In this document: positions 58,446 through 64,000 of the stretch, piece by piece | How the letters are laid out: every line of letters starts with the position of its first letter | Position numbering within the stretch: the first letter of the stretch is position 1 | Assembly: GCA_963576725.1 (NCBI GenBank) | Contig: OY755240.1 | Location: 18,439,743-18,503,742, forward strand | Reading direction: 5' to 3' | Length of the DNA: 64,000 bases | DNA from: Azorinus chamasolen | Taxonomy: Eukaryota > Mollusca > Bivalvia > Cardiida > Solecurtidae | Program-made: the position numbers and the translations under genes | Notes under the pieces: model-generated | Told to the model about the DNA's origin: nothing | Databases searched by the model: none | What the model saw: the letters and a program-made list of their open reading frames with translations, nothing else

Positions 58446-61310
58446 TGGCCAGGTGCACAGTAAATGTGCCAATTCTTTAAAAAACAGTGTACATGTTCTT
58501 TTCTGAAAAGATTCAATTTACAAGAGAAAAGCAAGTTTACTATTTCTATCTATAAGCAATTCTGCAGGTGTGCTGAACATTTCAAGCACATATCTTTATC
58601 CGTTATGAAGTTATGCAACTTTTAAACGCAAAAAAGTGCCTAATTTGGCTGTAATGAATTAGCATCACTTTTTTGCCTATTTTCAAGTCAGTATTATTAG
58701 AATCTGAATAGTAACAGGTTATGAAGTACAATGTTATCAACAGAAGAATTTGTTTCTGTTTAATTTGATATATAATGTAAGTATCTTGCTTTCATGAATA
58801 TGAAGTTACATGCAAAATAGCAAAAAGCGTGTCGATGTAATGGTTGCTAAATCGTACAAACCCTATCATCCTATTATTGACATAATTTCAACAAAAATAG
58901 TATAATGAAAGAAATTAATGTATTACTGATCATAAAACTGATAACATCATCCAAGTATACCAAATTTTTTTCCATAAAGTGTACGTTTTTGATTTTTTGT
59001 CAGTTTTAGCATCTCATTTAGGTTTGTGTCAAAAATCATGTAATGTCCGTCCCCCCCTCTTACTTTTTCAGAAAACCATATCTATGTAGTGTCAACCATT
59101 TTGACATAAGCCAAGTAGATGCCTTTCATCAATTCACCATCAATTTTCCTTATGACTGCATATTAAATGATGTTTTTCCAGCAAAGTATAAAAGTTATCT
59201 GTAATGTCCGTCCCCTGTAATGTCCGTCCCCTCTCCAATATGTTTCATTAGAAGACTTATTAACCATATTAATTACATAATATAGCTAAATTTGAAAACT
59301 ATTTTAGTATAAATAAGTCTACTGTTTGTAAAAATATAGTATACACATAGAGAAAGTGTTTTTTTTCCCAAATTACATGCTTTTAAAGATATTGCCATGT
59401 GAAATACTAATAAATTTTCATTTTCAACTCTAAACCTAAAATAAATACATGGCTGTGTACAATAACCACATTCAGACTACTACTTTAATGTTAAAAAGTC
59501 TTTATTTAAAAAACAAATCATCAAATCAAAAAATTACACAATATTTTATATTGGGGGACGGACATTACAAGTCGGGGGACGGACATTACAGTGGGCCCAT
59601 TACAGTAGTGTCTGTATAACAGTCCAGCACTATCATAGATAAGTTACCATTAATCTCAAAGTAGTTGAGAACTTGACACCCTGCTGTTTTGTTTTTGTGT
59701 CATGACCTCCAAATTTAATTAGTAAGGACTTGTTTATTCAACACCTACTGCATATCAAAGAGGGGTAAGGGGCCTAAGGCAGGCAGGAAATGCGCTCAAC
59801 CGGGGAGGAAATAGGGGTACCGGCATCAGATATATCACATTAGTGACAAGTTCAAGAATAAAGCTTCAGCTTTAATCGAATTTCTTTCCTCTGCAATTAA
59901 ATTTAGACTTTCAATATCCACAAAAATAATTTAAATATAAATTTGATACAGCTCGGATAGTGATCAGAAACTGATCATAAATATTGGCACCAGTAAGAAA
60001 GATTGTATTTTAACCATCTGTTCCGTTATTAATATTAAATGCCTGATCTAGGTCCTTACCTTAATAAAGTCACTGAAATTGTAAAGTTCAATGTCTATTG
60101 TCTGACTGAAAGATCTGCATTTTAGTCTAGATAGGTGATTGCACCAAAATTATGTCTGCAAAATAAAACGGTGCAGATCCTGGTGAGGGGCCCCTCTAAG
60201 AGTCCACTGATCAGGGTCTACACAATGTCTCATAAACTGGCTTCCTACATTATAAGGGTTAAATAGTTTAATTTTAACTTTTCAGATATGATATCTGAAG
60301 TAAGTTTAAATTGATATAAATTGGAAAGTATAATTTGAGTACAACAAATCACAAAGTATGGACAAACAGCATGGATTTCAATCAACCATAATTTTTTTTA
60401 AATCTGATTTGGATCCAAACTGTTTGAAATGAAAAAAAAATGTTACAACCATTATTTTTTTAAAGAGTTTCAAATTGTCTTCATTCAAGTTTATTCATCC
60501 TATCTTTGTTAATTTTTAATTATTGCATGTACCACTGGGCTTTTCCGAACAAATTGATCAACCGTTTACCTATAATAATTAATGTAATTATTGACTCTCA
60601 AATGAATAAAATTGAATAAAAATTAAAACCAAATCATATATCAATGTACATCTAAGCAATAATGGGCATACACAATACGTATGTACCTTCAAAATCATTT
60701 TTTACATTATGCCAGGAAAATTATAATGTCCGGTCCTGAAAAGTGTAATGTCCGTCCCCCCATGCAAAAAGGTCGATAGAATACATTAATCTGTATTTAT
60801 GTTTAAAATTTAAGATATTTTCATTTCATCTACATGAGTTCATGTTATCAAACCTGTTTTAAGGTCCCTGACAACTTAATATTAGGAAACATATTATAAA
60901 TACACAGAATGAAAATGATTTAATTCAGTTTGCACTTTGAGTGTTAATTAGATCCTTCACAAAAGACATATTTTTCACTACTATTTCACATGAAGTTATT
61001 TTTGTTCGAAAGTAGATAGATGTGTATGTATGTCAGTGAAAAATAAAAGCTGTTAAACACACCAGTTGGTCAGTGAATTAAAGATATAACCCTGTAATGC
61101 ATTAAGTTGTAATGTCCGTCCCCTTGTATACCTAGTGACAGACACATGTGAAAATATAAAACTATGGGCAAAAAGTTATCTTTTTAACAACTGGACATCG
61201 CTTTATATACATTAAGTCATATAAAAATTGATATAATGAACAAATACAAGAAACTTTATTTTTTGACCCAGATGCTAACTTAATTGGCACATTTACTGTG
61301 CACCTGGCCA
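58446..61310. mobile_element. Unclassified 2.87-kb element with perfect 29-bp inverted ends
   Basis: 58446-58474 (TGGCCAGGTGCACAGTAAAT...) is the exact inverse of 61282-61310. The interior is AT-rich without an open frame of note. It carries eight or so copies of TAATGTCCGTCCCC: + strand at 59041, 59202, 59217, 60745 and 61110 (variant at 60723), and - strand near 59553 and 59574. No target duplication is clear and no transposase is visible. Confidence 0.75.
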
Positions 61311-61379
61311 AATGGCACTTTTGATATGATTGAACGGAATACACAGAATTGAATCCAATAAGGACATAGGTCAGATGAT

Positions 61380-61570
61380 AGGTTAGATGTTAACCTTTAG
61401 CCAGCTGATGAATGATTATTTCTGCAAACCACAATAATTCCCTTGGAAACTGACACAGGCTTGTTTTAAATATTCCCCACATATAAACACCTTTTCAGGA
61501 AATTGGAAACAGAGTAGACACAGATCAGACGACACTAATTCCCTTGAAAATACTACTTTATAAAAATTTA
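61380..61570. repeat. Degenerate B-like fragments
   Basis: TATAAACACCTTTTCAGGAA, GGAAACAGAGTAGACACAGATC and AATTCCCTTGAAAATAC are remnants of the B/A families. 61570-62090 is AT-rich with nothing recognised. Confidence 0.45.
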
Positions 61571-62092
61571 GAATGTGCATCCATATTTAAAATTAATCCG
61601 ATCATACATGCTATTATTGGGTGATACATGATTAAAGAAATAACCAATGAAATAATTAGTACAAACTATCGCGGCTATAAACATCTCATTTATGAGAGTA
61701 TCGCAAACAAGTTCTACCATTAATTAACACTTAATTTGTTATTGTTATATCATTCAAACAACACTGCAATTGATTCTGGTTGTTTGATAATTACCACGAT
61801 CACTGCCTATTTCTTGGATTCAATAAAATATTTCAATAAGACTTTACAGAAACACTAATTAATGTAATTACAAATTTAAGCAATTATCAATATTTGCATC
61901 ATTTCTTTCAGAAATATTAAACACTTTATTCTTATTGGGTTTATATTTGATTCATATAGAGTGGAAACAGATGCCTGATGGAGCTTGTTGAGGAACAACT
62001 AAGTGCAATAGCACTACATAGGATTTTAGACATCCTGTCCAATCTGACTGGATATCTCTTTGTTTTCTTTATTTCTTGTCTCTTGTTAATGC

Positions 62093-62213
62093 ATAAATAC
62101 TTGGACTGCTCTGATCTAATATTTCGACCACTAAGGGCCTTTTTCAAAGAGTATCATGTCAAAAAGGCCCTTAGTGGTGGAAATATTAGATCAGAGCAGT
62201 TCAAGTATTTATG
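62093..62213. repeat. Inverted repeat with arms of about 51 bp
   Basis: The left arm ATAAATACTTGGACTGCTCT... CACTAAGGGCCTTTT (62093-62144) is matched by an inverse arm (62161-62213) with only a few mismatches, separated by a 16-bp loop CAAAGAGTATCATGTC. A half copy is at 32213-32288. Confidence 0.85.
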
Positions 62214-62333
62214 TATTATATTAATTCCCTATTTTGGAATATTTTCTTCTTGTTAATGGTCAATTTTCTTAAACAGAGAACACAATTTGTTTAAATAAAA
62301 TTTGATGTCTATTGCTGATATATTCCACGTACT

Positions 62334-62425
62334 CCTTGGTCGTTTCGGTCCCAAATGTGGCCGAAACGACCAAGGCCGAAACGACCATGGCCGAAACGGA
62401 TTGGGTCCGAAACGACCCGGGACCT
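62334..62425 (-). repeat. GTTTCGG-motif cluster, right copy
   Basis: Inverse of the block at 58350-58436: ACCATGGCCGAAACGGATTG, GGTCCGAAACGACCCGGGAC. It also contains a short internal inversion (GTTTCGGTCCC...CCGAAACGACC). Confidence 0.85.
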
Positions 62426-62545
62426 TTGTGTGGTGGGACTCGAACCAAGGGCCTCAGGCCTACCATGCCAACACTCTACCGACTGAGCTACCAAGCCACA
62501 CATTAAAGCCTATCAACTGATTCACCACACTCTCTATGCGCCTAC
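62425..62545 (-). mobile_element. tRNA-headed SINE
   Basis: On the - strand the head shows A-box TAGCTCAGTCGG, B-box GGTTCGAGTCC and a CCACACA/TGTGTGG pairing at its ends. It is preceded on that strand by GTGGTGAATCAGTTGATAGG. The anticodon and T arms are imperfect, so it is not a functional tRNA gene. Confidence 0.7.
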
Positions 62546-62689
62546 ACAAAAACCCCTTTTTAACACAAGAATTTGTTACGAATGCTTACTCAAAGAAGAC
62601 TCCATGAGTTTCTTAAAATTACAAATTATCTTCTTATAAATCACCTTGTTGGTTATTTACATTCGGTGCCAAATGTAACATAGTTTAAA

Positions 62690-62835
62690 AGTTGTGACTG
62701 GACTGGGACTCGAACCCAGAGCCTCTGGCTTACCATGCCTACACTCTAGCGACTGAGCTACCAAGCCACACAGTAAAGCCTATCAACTGATTCACCACAC
62801 TCTCTACCCGGCTACATTTGGGACCCCTGAATTTC
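62690..62835 (-). mobile_element. tRNA-headed SINE, second copy
   Basis: Same A-box (TAGCTCAGTCGC) and B-box (GGTTCGAGTCCC), with the same adjoining GTGGTGAATCAGTTGATAGG and CTTTACTGTGTGGCTTGG. It differs from the first copy in the anticodon-arm region. Confidence 0.7.
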
Positions 62836-63345
62836 TAAATGACTCATTATAAATTGCGAAAAACTTGCATCTATTCTTTCCTTATATAAGTGATAATAGA
62901 AAACACCATTCACCGTGGTGACCAAAGTTTCACTCTAGATACTAGTTTGTAAGGGTCCATACAACGGACCCATCACAAATCACAATAAACCCAAAATTCG
63001 TTTTCAAATCAATCGACATAGAACAGTCATTACTCGTAGCTTATATTGTTATACTAATGGATTTTACTTCAAGTTGCCTAATTTTCCATTCATTTAGTTG
63101 TGGATGTTAACAAACATGGTTTCGTTCCGAAGCTGTTTAGTGATGAGGAAAATCAGGGCGAGTTGATCTAGTAAAATTAATTAATAATCAGAAAACTTGG
63201 CTATGTTTGTCTGAAATACTCTAAAATCATGATCTTGTTCATCTCTTGTAGCAAGAGTCTGGTAGAACAAGAAGAAATGGTATCTGAGATACAGGATTTG
63301 TGTCAGGAAAAACCCTGTTTAAATATATATAAACTGGACTTTTTG
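62836..63345. other. Unassigned, possible FHA-gene intron
   Basis: No repeat is recognised. A stretch after CATTTAG at 63096 could encode VDVNKHGFVPKLFSDEENQG to a TAG at 63169, but it has no family match that I know and I do not call it an exon. Confidence 0.4.
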
Positions 63346-63349
63346 GGTT

Positions 63350-63500
63350 CACTGTTTAGTAGAAACTGTAGGAACAGATCTTTATCATTTCATATGCTAA
63401 CAGAACAGACACAGATCAGACGTTCTTACAGAAGCCATCAGATCAAGTCTTCTCTGTTCACAAAGGCATGAAAAAACATTTATTTGAGCGAAAGGGTTGA
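63350..63500 (+). mobile_element. MITE type B, degenerate right part
   Basis: GTAGAAACTGTAGGAACAGATC, a broken hairpin (GCTAACAGAACAGACACAG), end GCGAAAGGGTTGA. Confidence 0.6.
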
Positions 63501-63522
63501 CTGTAGAGACTAGAGTATTGTT

Positions 63523-63772
63523 TTAACCCTTCTCTTGCTGAATTTTAAAATACATTTCTCCTTCTTTACCCATGCCCTGTTGTATAATTACATATATCTT
63601 CACTGTGTACAAGTATTTCGATGTGCAATCACTGCTGTGGAGTGCACTGGTAGCACAATCAACTTGTAAATAGTGCAGACCCTGATGAGACAGCTCCTAC
63701 AGGAGCTGTCTCATCTGGGTCTTCACTATTTACAGGTAGGTATATTGACGTGAATAGCAAGCGAAGGGTTAA
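63523..63772 (+). mobile_element. MITE type E, full length (250 bp)
   Basis: TTAACCCTTCTCTTGC to GCGAAGGGTTAA, hairpin TGTAAATAGTGCAGACCC with centre ACAGCTCCTACAGGAGCTGT. It is the inverse of the copy at 10743-10992 along its whole length. Confidence 0.88.
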
Positions 63773-63832
63773 ATTTAAAAGTTTCTGTTTATAAATAACA
63801 GAATTTTTATACTTATACTCATTACTGTCGTT

Positions 63833-64000
63833 TTAACCCTTTATTCCATAAATATGCATTTCTACGCCTTTGCAAAACTAAAGGAGAAGACTCAGATCAG
63901 ACAGCTCCTGTATGAGGCTTTTGATCAGGTTCTGCTCCATTTACTTATGAAACAATATTTATATGACTACATTTTCTACTGTGGCCAAATTGTTTTTGTC
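63833..64000 (-). mobile_element. MITE type B cut by window edge
   Basis: TTAACCCTTTATTCC, hairpin CAGACAGCTCCTGTATGAGG, TTTTCTACTGTGGCCAAATT, running off the window. Confidence 0.75.

Noticed and set aside
62429..62502. Possible tRNA gene on the - strand, with good A and B boxes.
   Set aside because: The T arm and anticodon arm are mispaired, and a second diverged copy with the same flank lies 260 bp away, so it is SINE-derived.
63096..63171. Possible terminal exon with a reasonable acceptor and a short open peptide.
   Set aside because: Only about 23 codons, no family recognised, and it does not fit an FHA or kinase domain.

Overview
The window is metazoan nuclear DNA from a repeat-saturated genome, most likely a bivalve mollusc. 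The dispersed hairpin repeats and the tandem-repeat elements ending in C-runs resemble those I associate with Dreissena-like heterodonts, but the genus is an impression and not proven here. Three cellular genes can be supported from protein similarity and splice signals.

(1) The 3' part of GTF2H3 (TFIIH p34/Tfb4) is on the + strand in five exons from 1170 to 20569, ending with the C4 zinc finger and a lysine-rich tail; its 5' exons lie before the window. (2) A complete HPD gene (4-hydroxyphenylpyruvate dioxygenase) is on the - strand in thirteen coding exons from 57613 down to 30628. The exons join in frame to 383 residues with all three iron ligands. GTF2H3 and HPD converge tail to tail across about 10 kb of repeats. 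(3) The first coding exon of an FHA-domain protein, possibly Chk2-like, starts at 58087 on the + strand. It diverges from HPD across a gap of about 470 bp that must hold both promoters.

Almost everything else is transposon-derived. The commonest are short palindromic MITEs bounded by TTAA and CCCTTT-like ends. I name the types A, B, C, D, E and H by their arms. Many have a hairpin centre based on GCTCCTATAGGAGC. Other palindromes (F, G, I), some inside TA-flanked mariner-like MITEs, a hAT element with an exact 8-bp target duplication, a TAA-flanked PIF/Harbinger-like element and tRNA-headed SINEs are also present. A second large class consists of 0.3-1.9 kb elements. One end starts near AACAAGAG or AACTAGAG, the core is tandem repeats of 124-277 bp, then comes a CAGACGGA-type simple repeat, and the other end is a C-run/G-run hairpin. 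They look like Helentron-type non-autonomous elements. Several cores carry arrays of TCAAGGTCA/AGGTCA nuclear-receptor half-sites. One such element splits a decayed Penelope-like reverse transcriptase at 4785-7120.

Region by region: 1-20.6 kb holds GTF2H3 exons with MITEs and three large tandem elements in the introns. 20.6-30.6 kb is intergenic repeats. 30.6-57.6 kb is HPD, whose introns at 40-48 kb and 50-51 kb hold the largest tandem arrays. 57.6-64 kb holds the divergent promoter, the FHA exon, an AT-rich 2.87-kb element with perfect 29-bp inverted ends, and tRNA-like SINEs. MITE boundaries were set by eye; those at clear TTAA sites should be right to a few bases, the others are approximate.
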